A DNA stretch of 64,000 bases from Kingdonia uniflora. Taxonomy: Eukaryota; Streptophyta; Magnoliopsida; Ranunculales; Circaeasteraceae. Shown piece after piece: positions 35,191-46,621 of this stretch. Location: assembly GCA_014058105.1 (NCBI GenBank), contig JACGCM010000779.1, forward strand, positions 1 through 64,000, given 5' to 3'. Numbering within the stretch: the stretch's first letter is position 1; each line of letters starts with the position of its first letter. A model generated the notes under the pieces. The model did not search any database and had not been told where the DNA came from. It saw nothing but the letters and a program-made list of their open reading frames with translations. A program made the translations under genes and the position numbers.

Positions 35191-36378
35191 TTATTCATCT
35201 TCTGAGCTGACATCAGTACTCACATTTTTCTCCACTGACTTACCATCATCACTGGCTTCCTTGTCCCTCGAGTTAGTATCCTTATCATTTCCGTTTTTTC
35301 CCCGAATCTATCATCAGTTATATTCACTTCCTTGTCCTCTGAGTTTATGCCATCGGTTAGTTCTCCTTTCTCGTTTTCCTCCAAGCTATCATCCACTACA
35401 TTCACTTCCTCGTCCCCGAGGTTTATGTTGCCACCAATTTCTTCATCTTCCTCGTCTGAGTTCACTTCTTCGTCCTCTAGGTTTACGTTACTACTGACTT
35501 CTCCATCTTCTTTTTCCTCTGATCTAGCATCTATTACATTCACTTCCTCGTTCCCGAACTTTAAGTCCTTGCTCACCACTTCATCCCCCAGCTTAACATT
35601 ACTGCTCAGCTCTTTTTCCTCCCAGTTAGCATCATTAATGGTTTTCTCCTCCCCCGAGCCACCCGCATTACTCACCTTTTTATCCGGGTTAACCTCATTT
35701 CTCATTTCTCCATCAGAGTTCTCACTAACAACCTTTTTATCCGCAGAGTTAACTTCTCCGGCTTTCTCAATGCTTGAGCCAACTTCATAGGACATTTTCT
35801 CATTCACAGAGTTAATTTCTTCACTCACTTTCCCATCCGCTGACTTAACTTCTTCATTGTCTTTCTCAACCCCGGAGTTAACATCTTGAGTCACCTTCCC
35901 ATCCTTTCTGTTAACCTGTTCATTCACTATTTTATCATTGCTGATGTCAACTCTGACTTCTTCCATTAGGTTCATGTGATGCAACTCTTCCCTTGGCCTT
36001 TCAAGTTCAGATACTTTCTCTTCTAGACTCTGCTGCAAACAAAGCACCTCAAGCATTTTAAATTGAACATATTATCCCCGAGCAAGAAAGATGAAACGTG
36101 AAGCATATTAAAAGCCTGCAAGCATATCGATTGTAAGAATCTCTAGGCCCTTGAAAGGATTTTTCATTCATACTTTGTATCAAGTTGCACACTTGGGGTT
36201 CACACAAAAAGATAAACCTTTCAGAATCCTCCTGGAAGTTTTAGTGCGACGATTATGAAATAATATTATACTAGAACACTGATAATTATTCATCCATCTG
36301 AAATAAATGAACTGAAGAAAATGTTGGTTAATGATAAGTGGTTACCTTTTCATTATTTTGATCCACCTCGTTACTCAT
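35191..36378 (-). CDS. two-exon gene for a repetitive acidic protein, one frameshift
   Basis: Exon 1 (36346-36378) reads MSNEVDQNNEK and ends at a GTAACC donor; exon 2 starts at 36032 after a TTTGCAG acceptor with QSLEEKVSELERPREELHHM, a short coiled coil. The rest is a low-complexity domain rich in Glu, Asp, Asn, Lys, Ser built on degenerate units like DGKVSEEINSVNEKMSYEV and NLGDEEVNVVD. At a run of six A near 35301 the frame is lost; in the adjacent frame the same acidic character continues (KEASDDGKSVEKNVSTDVSS) to a TAA at 35191, while the unshifted frame stops at 35220. So one A seems missing, either a sequence error or early decay. The frame is open upstream of the Met, so earlier exons are possible. 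Family not recognised. Confidence 0.55.
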
Positions 36379-37727
36379 CGCTTCAGCTATTTTACATATT
36401 CCTGAGTATACCGACACAAAGCATCAAAACAGGATGAACCAAAACAAATAAAAAACTGTTGCAGTAAAATGATCTCTTAATAAGGAGTACTTTCTCCTAC
36501 AATAGTTTCCTACTTTATCTAGGATGAACTACCCTTAACGGAAAGAGGGGATAAAGAAAAGGTACTACCACTATAATTCAAGGAAAATAATGTTGGGTTA
36601 TATCTCACGTTTCAGCCATTGAAAAAGACCAAGCAAAAAAAACAAAATCAGGAGAAGCACAGGCAAATTTCTATGACTGCAACCATTGACAGACTCCAAT
36701 AGTTCTGCATACAGTGTGCAAGCTGAAAGGCATGGTACATTTGTGCAATTAATTGTGGCAAATATCTCATTTACCTATAAGCACCCAGGTACTTTCTCCA
36801 AACGGTTAGGTTTTATTAAACGCAAAGTTTTGGATGATTACTAAATCTAGTACATAGGAGAAAACCATAGAAAGATTGAAAATATAAGAGATAGTGTAGC
36901 CCGGAGGTATAAGTGAGAACTGTAAGTTCCAAATGCGGTTTAAGATTCTGCTGAATACTCGACATAAGGTAAGAAGTATCTCTTTCAGGGGTAGAATTTG
37001 ACAAACATGACTTTGAGAAAGATAAAGGAAGCTTCGAGAAGGGAGGGTTTGTATGAAGATGTTCTATAAAATTGTGCAAGGTTTGTTAAGGAAAAAGTAA
37101 GAGAAAGGAATGCAAAGGCAATTTGTGAATCTGGGCAGAGAATTCAAAGTTTTTCTCTGGACCATGAATGTAGCTAGCTGGGTGAACCATATCGTAAAGC
37201 TTGATCGTGTTCTCTCTTTGATCTCTTCTTTATGTCCATATTCATTTTGTTGCTTTAATATAAATAGTTATGTGCAAATGATGGTAGAAAGAATGTCTAG
37301 CAAGTCCAAACATTCCAAATGGGTTCACAATTTATTTGTCTTCTATTGCATTCAAGAGACATAATACTAAATGGGAAAAATCAGGAAAAGTGGAAGGATA
37401 AAACAATAATATAGAAATTCAAGATAATACCTTGATTAAAAAAAATGAAGGCCCACTAAGTGGGATACATTTGTCTAAACTGGTGAAAGGATGTGTACGC
37501 CCTTCATTCCCAGTATGTGCCAAAATCAAATAACATTCCTCTCAATTGGTCAAAAGCGTATGTCTGCATTTCTGATTGTGCCAAAGCTAGATTAAATATC
37601 TCTGTTGGTCCTTTTGGTTATAACATATTTTTCAATTTATTGGTCTCAGAAAATGAGTCTAAATTTGGTTTTGTAAGATTGCATTAGTTTAGTTCAAGAG
37701 TTAATGGTATATTCACTCTTGCCTAGA
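36379..37727. other. possible introns or intergenic DNA, no gene seen
   Basis: AT-rich with short frames only. It may include introns or the promoter of the acidic-protein gene, whose 5' end I could not fix. Confidence 0.4.
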
Positions 37728-37728
37728 A

Positions 37729-37951
37729 TTTTTTTTTTTTTTTTTTTTAATTATGCTGAGCAGGGTTATCCATGTCCATGATTTCCCACAATTTATCCAA
37801 CTAATCCCTGGGGCGTGTGAGATCCCTAGAGATACACATGCTGGGCAAGTCAGGAAAAAAAATCCTGTTTAGTGACCTCGGTGGCGGTGAGCTGAACTCG
37901 TGACCTCTACATATTGAGACACGGTCCAGACTACTACACCAACCACCTTTG
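37729..37951 (-). mobile_element. tRNA-derived SINE with poly(A) tail
   Basis: On the minus strand a head TGGTGTAGTAGTCTGGACC resembles a pol III A box and GAGTTCAGCTC about 40 bases later resembles a B box; the body runs to a tail of 20 A (T run 37729-37748). The imperfect flanks GCAAAGAGTGGAA and GCAAGAGTGAA may be a decayed target duplication. It lies just left of Reina copy A. Confidence 0.6.
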
Positions 37952-37977
37952 GTTCCACTCTTTGCTTGTATTAATTT

Positions 37978-38202
37978 TGATGTAGCACATCCCTAGATAG
38001 GGCGTGCCCTACATTAGTCGGTCTCTCTCTCTTTAGTTCTATAAAGAGAGGCTCTCTTTACTTTCTCCAGTATTAGTTTTTGCTTAAAGAAAAGTTCTAA
38101 TAAAATAAAATTAGGGTTCCTCAAGAGCCTAATTTCTTTCCCCAATTGATTAAACTAGTGTTCTTCATGATTATTAGGCTTCCGCGTAATCAATTTACAT
38201 TA
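37978..38202 (+). repeat. LTR of Reina-like copy A (225 bp)
   Basis: Starts TGATGTAGCACATCCC and ends TTTACATTA, like the copy B LTRs. Preceding five bases are AATTT; no partner was found because the 3' end is lost. Confidence 0.88.
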
Positions 38203-39060
38203 AAGGTGTATCAGAGCCACCTTTCAATCCTTCGATTCGACGAGATGAATGCGAGATACGAGTTTCTCCTAAAACTTATGAGCGCTCAATCCGAGTTGTT
38301 CCAAACAATCTCACGAATTTACGGAGATGAAGATCGGTACGGTCTATCCCATTCACTCAACGCCGTCGGCGTGAACCATGTCAGCACGTTACAGCCACGA
38401 CGGTTCAAAATCCAAGTAAATTACCAGCATTATACGGTTTAATTGACCCCCCCCCCCCCCCACACACACACACAAAGTCCAAGTCGACTAACGAAGAAGG
38501 CGTGATCCTGACTGTCGGAGAGGAGGTCAAAACCTCCAAATCAGTAGCGCCTGCCGTAAGGCAGTTCGTGAGAGAGACGGGTTGTGCTTGGGTTCCCTTC
38601 AACCCACATGGGTTGGGTTCGAGGCTAGCTCGCACGAGCCCAGTCGAAGTTCAAGCACCCAGGCCCAAGCCCGCAACATCCCTTCAACAAGCCCACGCCC
38701 AAGCTCGAGTCCAAGCCCAACATCCTAACCCAACTGCCAAAAACAAAAGTCCAAGTTTTCAAGTTTAAAGGGGCCCACCAGATTCCCCTCTCTCAAACAA
38801 ACACAATCCGGCCCATGTGCTCTCCACCGAAACAAAAGAGAGCCTCACGAACTACCAGACTCACGGACCAATAGAGATTCCTCCGTCACCAAGTCTGCCT
38901 CTCTCCGACTCACGGACTACCACACCACTGCCAACGGCGACACCGCTACCATGGTTCCTACCGACGTCACCACAGCAAATTGAGCTTGGCGGCCTTGTCA
39001 AGCAAAACCCTGACTTTTGTAGCGTCGTCCACAGCCTACCCTTATGCCCTTTGGTTAACA
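38203..39060 (+). pseudogene. leader and gag remnant of Reina-like copy A
   Basis: A frame at 38146-38442 begins inside the LTR and reads MNARYEFLLKLMSAQSELFQ from 38245, ending at TAA. A second block at 38502-38768 (Pro/Ala/Gln-rich) and a third at 38817-39125 follow in other frames. These are the positions of gag in copy B, but the domain is too decayed to prove. Confidence 0.5.
38447..38474. repeat. C15 homopolymer plus (CA)n microsatellite
   Basis: Fifteen C followed by about seven CA units, inside the gag region of Reina-like copy A. A slippage-prone site and a likely assembly weak point. Confidence 0.95.
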
Positions 39061-39119
39061 GAACGTTAAAATTTAATCCGTTTAGCCCAAATTCTTGGCT
39101 CCGTAACAACATCTTATGT

Positions 39120-39993
39120 ACGTAATGCATTGCAAATGAGGGGCTCTGTAAAGTAATCCTTGATTGTGGGTCTACAGAGAATTTAGTGGCTAAGGAGCTA
39201 GTGGAGAAGCTAAAGTTAAAGACATTCCCGAGTATTAAACAAATTGATCTTACTCGACTCTCTCGAGGACAAGGAAAGTATTATGAAGACGAGTACGTGT
39301 TGACATTCACGATAGGTGACACTTATGGGGATACTATCTACGCTTCGGTAGTTGATATGGATATTTGTCATATCCTACTTAGGAGACCTTAGATGTTTGA
39401 CAGGAAAATCCTTTATGATTTGGAAACAAATACATTTTGCTTCCTATGGGGCAATGGAAAAGTCATTCTAGAGCCGATGTCTCCTCTGGCACTTGTCGCT
39501 GCCGTCTGACTAGAACGTGTCAGTTTCATCGCCGATGTTCGATCTCACGGTAGGACATATGCCCTTGTCAATACGTATTCTTCACCCCCTATACCTGTTC
39601 CTTCTTGTTTACAATCCATTATTACAAAGTTCAGTGATGTTTGTGAGGAAAACACGGATAGTACTTACCGCCCCTACGTGACATATAACATGCTATTGAT
39701 TTTGTTATGGGGTCCCCGCCTAGTTAGAGAGAGCATGTCACCATGTGCAGTACCAGCTCTTCTGACTCCTAAGAAAGATAGTAGCTGGCGGATGTGTGTT
39801 GATAGTAGAGTTATCAACAAGATAACGGTTAAGTAGCATTTCCCGATTCCACAGTTAGAGGATATGATTGACAGCTTGCACGGAGCCCGAGTGTTCTCCA
39901 AACTCGACCTTCGCAGTGGGTACTACCAGATTCATATGTAATCAGGTGATGAGTGGAAGACAACGTTCAAAATTAAGGATGGTTTATTCAAGC
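39120..39993 (+). pseudogene. protease and partial reverse transcriptase of Reina-like copy A
   Basis: Protease: VILDCGSTENLVAKELVEKL then DMDICHILLRRP, a stop and [55 protein letters not shown], a stop, [33 protein letters not shown]. The RT palm with the YxDD motif is missing because the element breaks off at 39993. Confidence 0.82.
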
Positions 39994-40836
39994 TTATCTG
40001 ATATCCTCGCCACATCTTGAGCAAGTGTAGGTTTCTTCATCGTAGGTCTTCCACGAGGCATATTTCTCTTGAAACTTACTACACCAGGATCTTAATGCAT
40101 CTCTGGTACCAATTAATATAAATCTATAAACGTTAAAGCTTAATTCGTATTCGATTTAACACTAAGTTTGAACTAGATCTCAAATAAAGTTTAAAAAGAG
40201 TAAAACTCAACTCTTTTCATAAACAAATCAACTCTATTAACTACTCAAGAACAAATAGCCTACACCTCCCATTTTATAGAACATAGAGGGAAATAGAATT
40301 AGCAATCCTAATTCAAATCTAAATAGAATTCTACTAAAATTGTGAAAATTTCCTTTTTAACCTTGTGTTGGTTAAACAAACAAGTCCCTAAATCAACTTA
40401 GCATCTCCAGCAATGGAGAGGCTTGAATCATAAGAACATTAATATAAATAGTTTACTGATGGTGAGAACAACCATTAAAGGACAATTCATATCAATATTC
40501 AACTGAAATAAATATGCTATACCTTTCTCTCAGAAACAAATGTACCAACAATAGAAAATTTTCTTCATTTTACATTTAACCGTGAGCATCATCCCCTACT
40601 TTCTTTATGGGCTGAAAATAATATCTTCAATAGTAGCCTCCAACTCTCTGATTTCCACTTCTCCTCCAACAACTTCTGTATTATGTCATCAAAACATCAA
40701 TTAACATAAATTAGATACTAGAATATTCGTGTCGAATACACAAGGAAACCTAGTATGGATATCATTAATAGAGCTTCCCTTTTAATTTACTTCACAAAAT
40801 TGTCAAGCTTCACATTTCAAATTTTGGGGTAGTATC
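39994..40836 (-). mobile_element. remnant of another LTR element (LTR, primer site, start of gag)
   Basis: On the minus strand an ATG near 40054 opens MPRGRPTMKKPTLAQDVARI, preceded at about 40105-40118 by TTGGTACCAGAG, one base from the initiator-Met primer site TTGGTATCAGAG. Upstream (40120 to at least 40330) there is LTR-like sequence with a TATAAAATGGGAGG box. The element is cut at 39993 against Reina copy A and interrupted at 40836 by element 3. Lineage not determined. Confidence 0.45.
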
Positions 40837-41450
40837 TGTAGGGGCCTACCCCTTGATCTTACCTAAATTGAGTTGTCTCAAGTTCGAACTACCTCCATGT
40901 CAGACTCACGCATCCTCCACATGGCTTTTCCAGTCAACATTGCCACCTACTCCACGTACTGAAAAAAAAAAGTGGGTCGAGCTCAAACAAAAAAACCTGA
41001 ACAAGTCAAAATACCTGTCTCTCACGAACTCAACATTTACTCAGTCAACTGCCACAAACCACATTGTTCAGAGAACGTGCTTCAGCACGATGAAGAATTG
41101 CATAAACGACCTATATAAAGAAAAGTTCCAAAAGAGACAAGGACCAGAAAATTGTATGAGAAATTACCAAGAAAATTATATTTCCTAGATTCTTAAAACT
41201 TCAAACTTCTTATTCACAAGATCAAGTATTTCTAAGTCTAGAGATCACTTATAATAAGATATCAGTCTCAAGCAATAAACATCACTATTACAAAAATCCA
41301 CAAACCGAGGTCATGGTTTTTTACCTATTCATAGGTTTTCCACGCTAAACACCTGTGTCAGTTCTTGCATTTTATTAGATTTTGTCACAGGTACATAGGT
41401 GTAAGAGCTAATTCCAGGCCACTTCGAGCTTACGGAATTAGGCCATTACA
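40837..41450 (+). repeat. 5' LTR of element 3
   Basis: Starts TGTAGGGGCC and ends GGCCATTACA. A TATATAAA box at 41112-41119 follows TGTTCAGAGAACGTGC, an inverted repeat-like motif shared with the 3' LTR. Confidence 0.94.
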
Positions 41451-41468
41451 TTTAGCGTCGTCTGTAGG
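41451..41468 (+). promoter_or_regulatory. primer-binding site of element 3
   Basis: TTTAGCGTCGTCTGTAGG follows the 5' LTR, a mutated form of the Tat primer site in element 1. Confidence 0.72.
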
Positions 41469-41527
41469 AAAGAAATCATTTCCACGATATCCTAAGGCAT
41501 TCATTCACTTCACTACAAATTCTAATC

Positions 41528-42620
41528 ATGGTCACATCCAAGCGACCAGCAACCAAAATTCAGCTTGATCTTTCAGTTAAGCCGGAACAACTAGCAGAGC
41601 TATTGGCGAATCTCAACACTGAGAAGGAGAAACGCAACGAGCTCGAACGACAATTAACTCTCGATCGAGAGCTCCGCGGGAAAGAGCTCGATGCCGATCG
41701 ACAAGCTCATTTGATAGCACTCAAGCGACATGAAGATTAAATGACAACAATACAGACTGCCTTGCAAGCACTGCAGAACACTCAACAGGCTCCTCCAACA
41801 TAAGATCGCGATCAGGTGCCAAAAGCTTCCCGTGTTTCAGCACGGGAAAGATTGGGACCTCAAGGAGCCATAAGCAAAGCCATTTCTAGAAATATTCGGA
41901 ATGAACCTCAACCTTCCATTCATTTGGGTGGTGAAGATCAGTCTGAGTTCAGCCGAGGTTACCGATATTCTATACGTCAAGAGGAAGAACAACGACCTCA
42001 ACCTCGAGTTCCAGTACGAGATCGTTTGAGTAAAGGTACCGGTACTCACAATCCGCTACCTCCTCATCAAGTCACTCAACCAACACGTCATTATGTCACA
42101 CAAAGGCATATGGACCAACGTATTAAGGAGTTGATCGAAGCACAAGTTCCGGGTACTACCGACGATTACCAAATTACAAGGAAGTTCGATTTCCACTGAA
42201 CTATTCGATATGGAGATACCGAAAGGTTTCCATACTCCAAAAATTTACAAATACAAGGGTACCGATCCAAAGGAGCGCATTTAATAATACCGTGATTCAT
42301 TGGGGTTGCACTCCAATCTCAACCACATTCTCTGCCGTCTGTTCGCCACAAGTCTGCAGGAAGAACCGCTCCGATGGTTCCACTCTCTACCTGAAGACTC
42401 CATATCCATATTCGACCAGCTGCAGAAATAGTTCATCAAGACATATGCTCACAGCAGAGATAAAGAAGATAATTTATATTTTCTTATCAGTCTCAAAAAG
42501 TCATTCGGACTGTCCGAATGCTGCGATCTCACACCGTAAGACAAAGATAATAAACTTCTGCCTGAGTCGAGCAATCGCCGGCTCGGGATATCATTCGAAG
42601 ATTGCAATACTAGCCATGTA
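41528..42620 (+). pseudogene. gag of element 3
   Basis: Starts MVTSKRPATKIQLDLSVKPE with a charged helical stretch (LANLNTEKEKRNELERQL), then stops at 41740. Next frames give ARERLGPQGAISKAISRNIR, QRHMDQRIKELIEAQVPGTT (41816-42199), and a shifted capsid block after 42200 including an ETPKGFHTPKIYKYKGTDPK-like sequence and LQEEPLRWFHSLP-like sequence. Typical Tat gag order, with several frame breaks. Confidence 0.8.
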
Positions 42621-42639
42621 AAGTTTTCACATCATGATG

Positions 42640-43080
42640 CATTAGTCATAATGCTCAAGATGAAGAAGTTTGTCATGCATACAATGATGATCGATACTGG
42701 CAGCAATATTAAGATTCTCTTTTATAACACTATCGACCAAATACGTTTGGCCGATCAAGTCATTCAAAGCGACACTGATATTAGTGGATTAAATGGTTTT
42801 GAAGAAGAACGAGTAGGGTAGATCATCTTACCTATTACCACAGGACCAGCCATAATAGACATCATCTTCTACGTGATCAACGCCAAATCTCGCTATCTTG
42901 GGTATATGGGCCGTTGCTAGATTTATAACATGGAAGCAATCGCTTCCACCTATCATCAAGCACTTCGCTTTAAACATAATAATGGCATCTATGAGATTAG
43001 AGGTAGTTAAAAGCTTTCTCAAGCTTGCAAAAGTACCATCTCTATAATTCTAGATACCTTTGGCAGGTATGCTGCATAAT
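42640..43080 (+). pseudogene. aspartic protease of element 3
   Basis: MHTMMIDTGSNIKILFYNTI has the catalytic DTGS, followed by SDTDISGLNGFEEERVG, a TAG, IILPITTGPAIIDIIFYVIN and YLGYMGRC, a TAG, IYNMEAIASTYHQALRF. Two in-frame stops; otherwise well conserved with element 2. Confidence 0.85.
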
Positions 43081-43189
43081 AATTACAGAAAGCTGATCAC
43101 CCCAATGATCATCCTTCCATGGAGGAGCCCACTTAATACATCAACATTGATGAACCTACCAGAGGTACTTTTATCGGTACTAAGCTGGT

Positions 43190-44062
43190 TCAACACGAAA
43201 AATAAACACTCATTCAGTTCTTACGACTAAATCATGACGTTTTTGCATGGTCATTCGAAGATATGCTTGGGGTCGATCCGGCCAAGGAATGTCACAAATT
43301 GGCCATCAACATCAATGCCATTGTGGCCAAACAGAAATAGTGACGCCTATCACCGCGACTTCGAGATGGCGTTAACATGGAGATCGAGAAATTGATAAAA
43401 GTAGGATTCATTCGAGAAGCCAAATATCTAGATTGGATATCCAACATCGTCGCTGTCCCAAAAAAGAATGGAAAAGTCTGAGTTTGCGTAGATTTCACCG
43501 ATCTAAATAAACATACTCCAAAGGGCAGTTTCCCTCTTTCCAACATTCATCAGATCCTTGATTCTACAGCAGTTCACGAACTCCTATCTATGATGGACGT
43601 TTCTTCCGGATATAATCAGATTCTACTCTTAGATGAAGATCAAGAAAATACCACATTCGTCACTGAAAGAGGACTTTACTATTACAAAGTCATGTCTTTC
43701 GGACTCAAAAACGCAGGTGTAACTTATCAACGGTTGTTGACTACTATGTTCAAAGCACATCTTGGGAAAGCCGTGGAAGTCTACATTGACGATCTCTTAT
43801 GGAAAAGCATACAGTCCATCAACCACAACTCAGATCTCAACACAATATTCAACATTCTTCGATCTTACAGGATGCGTCTCAATCCTGATAAGTGTCAATT
43901 CGGAGTACATTCAGGTCAATTTCTAGGCCACCTCATCAGCAAGAAGGGGATTGAGGACGATCCAGATCAGATTCGGGCACTCCTCAACATACCATCTCCC
44001 AAAACGACAAAAATGTTCAAAAACTTGTTGGCAAGATTGCCGCTATCAACCATTTTGTTTTA
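43190..44062 (+). pseudogene. reverse transcriptase of element 3
   Basis: HDVFAWSFEDMLGVDPAKEC, two stops near 43340, KLIKVGFIREAKYLDWISNI, VPKKNGKV, a stop, VCVDFTDLNKHTPKGSFPLS, then a clean frame 43590-44063: MMDVSSGYNQILLLDEDQEN, AVEVYIDDLLWKSIQSINH, RMRLNPDKCQFGVHSGQFLG. YIDD is intact. Confidence 0.9.
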
Positions 44063-44129
44063 AAATCTTCCGACCGCTGTCGTCTGTTGTTCCTATTACT
44101 CCACGGTTGTACTAAACGAGGAAAAGTTC

Positions 44130-44563
44130 AGCCAAATATAAAGTTTTAATGGATATCAGAATGTGAAGCAGCATGTCAGGATCTCAAAACCTATTTGGGG
44201 AAGTTTCCCATTATGAGCACCCCAATATATAGTAAAGAACTGATTATCTACCAAGCAATTACAGATACTTCACTCAGCTCGGTTCTTATTCGACTTGAAG
44301 GAAAAATTGAGAAACCAGTTTACTTCATCAGCAAAACCCTCACTCCAGCGGAAATGAGGTACTCTAAAATCGAGAAACTTCTTCTCACTCTTGTTTATAC
44401 TTCACAAAAACTCAAGCACTGCTTTCAAGCTCATTTCGTCAAAGTCACGGAAAACTACCCACTTCGGGAAGTTCTGTCTAAGAAAGAAAAATCAATGAGA
44501 GTACAACAATGGTCAGTCAGTTTAGGAGAACATGATATCAAGTTCAAACTTTGCCATTCATAA
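44130..44563 (+). pseudogene. RNase H (gypsy type) of element 3
   Basis: SECEAACQDLKTYLGKFPIM, KIEKPVYFISKTLTPAEMRY, KLLLTLVYTSQKLKHCFQAH, MRVQQWSVSLGEHDIKFKL. Open from 44195 to the TAA at 44561; separated from RT by a frameshift near 44020. Confidence 0.86.
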
Positions 44564-44602
44564 AAGGGTCAGGCAGTTGCCAATTTTTTCACGGATTTTC
44601 CA

Positions 44603-45385
44603 GTGGAGGATCCCGAGTGGGAAGAGCACGATCCTGACATTATAGAAGAAGTTACAGAAGATCCACCCTCCAAAGCATTTGACGAGAGAGCTGAATGGAT
44701 TATAAAGAAAGGGTGGAGACTTCATATTGAGGGATTAATAGGATCTGCAGGGTTAGGAATTAGAATCGTATTGATTACCTCTTCCAATGACGGAATTGAT
44801 AAATCAATCTGCTTGGATTTTGAGGCCTTAATTAATGTCACTGAGTACGAAGCTCTCATTCATGGACTCGATCTCACTCTCGAACTCGGCGTCTCTGAAC
44901 TCTTAGTTTATATAGATTCACTACTCATCGTCCACCATTACTCTGAGCAATACAAGAAGAATGGTAAGATGATCGAATACGTAGACCTCATTGCAGATAG
45001 GATGAGCAAGTTAGCGCAATAAACTCTCAATTATCTTCCTCAAGGTAAAAATAGATACGCCGATTCCTTGCCATATCTAACCGGGGTCTTAGGCATAGAA
45101 GCTCGATATCTCCATATCGAAGTGATTTTAGCCCCCAGCATTGATCGTATTTTTGTATGCACGATCAACACTGGGGGCGATAAAGAGGGAGACGACGATT
45201 GGCGAAAGCCTTTCTTAGTTTACCTCGGTATCGACAACAAATGCGAAGGTCCACTTCTAGCAGATTTGAAAGAGCGCCGACAACTGATAGATAGCTCAAT
45301 GTGCTACACTAATCAAAATTGTTCTATAATGCCATTCAGTCATGGGGTCATACCTCAAATGCCTCACCAAACAGAAAGTGGATGA
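44603..45385 (+). pseudogene. second RNase H and linker of element 3
   Basis: GWRLHIEGLIGSAGLGIRIV holds Glu where the first catalytic Asp (TDGS) is expected; NVTEYEALIHGLDLTLELG, LLVYIDSLLIVHHY and NRYADSLPYLTGVLGIEA follow. One TAA at 45020. The linker includes NTGGDKEGDDDWRKPFLVYL. Dual RNase H marks the Tat lineage. Confidence 0.86.
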
Positions 45386-46391
45386 GATGTTTCGTGATCT
45401 ACATGAAGGGACTTGTTACTCCCATGCCGCAGGTCGATCACTGGGAAGCAGAGATATTACACAAAGAGTATTTTGGCCCGGCATGCGCATTCAAATAGAA
45501 GAGTACTCACACAAATGTGATGCATGTCAACGATATGGACAGATGATCCGCGCCCCCTGCGCTCGAACTCCATGCAAGCAAGGTGTTTTGGCCATTCAAA
45601 CGATGGGCACTCGATCTTGTCGACAAATTTTCTAATTCTCCAGGTAACCACTACCACCTACTCGTAGTTACTGATTATTTTACAAAATAGGTATAAGCAG
45701 TTCCACTTTGTCGAACCAGAGAAGAAGATGTCGTCTCTTTTATCTGGGAACACATCATAACTCAGTTCTGGTGCCCCCACTTAATTCGTATCGATAATAG
45801 GCTCTAATTTGTTAGAGAAAAAGTCGTAGCTTTTCTCAATCAACATAACAACATCCACTCACCATCCAATCCCTACTATCTTCAAGGCAATGGCCAAGCC
45901 AAAATCACCAACAAAACCATCGTGGATGGACTCAAGAAAAGGCTACACTCTCAGAAAAAAAGAAATTGGGTTCGGGAACTTCCTCATATCTTATGGGCAT
46001 ATCGTACCACTCCCGATAGTCAATAGGCTGCACTCCATTCCTCCTTGCTTACGGCACCGAGGCTGCCATTCCCTCCGAATACCACCATCCAATCAAAGAT
46101 CACGAGCTAACTGACGAGGAAAATGAGTTTAAATTGGCTTACAATCTCAATTGGATCGATGAAACCAGGGAATGTGTCATCGCTAACCTAGGTCAATATC
46201 GCCATATGCTGGTCAATTCGTACAACAAACTAGTCAGAAGCCGTACCTTCCAAATCGATGATATCATCCCCAGAGAAATACCCCAACACCACAAAGAGCC
46301 TCATGCTGGGAAACTAGCAGAAAATTGGGAGGGTCTATTCCTTATCACAGGTCTCTCAGGCCTGGGATCATATTACCTCATGATAGAATAG
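45386..46391 (+). pseudogene. integrase of element 3
   Basis: HEGTCYSHAAGRSLGSRDIT, FWPGMRIQIEEYSHKCDACQ and RYGQMIRAP form the zinc-binding part. The catalytic core (45590-46060) is split over frames with many stops; the C-terminal part 46134-46391 reads NLNWIDETRECVIANLGQYR and GKLAENWEGLFLITGLSGLG. Confidence 0.82.
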
Positions 46392-46621
46392 GGAATCTAC
46401 ATTTCAAGTCCTTGGAATACTAGGAGACTGAAACAATACTATCGTTAAGTCCCTCACTACTTTATTTCACTTTTTCACTTTTTCCATTCCAGCAGTGAGA
46501 TTTTTATCTCCATCCAATATACATCTTTTTTTATTCAATGAAACTTACAAGTTTTTCTTCTATACATCTTTCTACTTCGTAGACAATACATAGATTAAAG
46601 CATAGACAATACTAGTTTTTA

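Larger units (their letters stand above)
37978..39993 (+). mobile_element. Reina-like chromovirus, copy A, truncated
   Basis: 5' LTR (37978-38202), primer site for initiator Met tRNA (GTATCAGAGCC at 38208), gag remnant, protease (39150-39510) and part of RT, ending abruptly near 39993 in the motif EWKTTFKIKDGLFK. No RNase H, integrase or 3' LTR follows. It is related along its length to copy B. A segment between protease and RT is deleted relative to copy B (near 39715). Stops in protease and RT. Confidence 0.85.

Noticed and set aside
35332..35790. Long plus-strand frame rich in Ser and Phe
   Set aside because: It is the complement of the acidic repetitive exon on the minus strand; Glu-rich codons read backward give Ser/Phe/Leu-rich frames.
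37490..37690. Plus-strand frame with NISVGPFGYNIFF
   Set aside because: Short, no flanking exons or domain that I can recognise; probably non-coding.
38861..39130. Minus-strand Gly-rich frame
   Set aside because: Lies opposite the decayed gag of Reina copy A, has no homologue in copy B and no promoter or splice signals.
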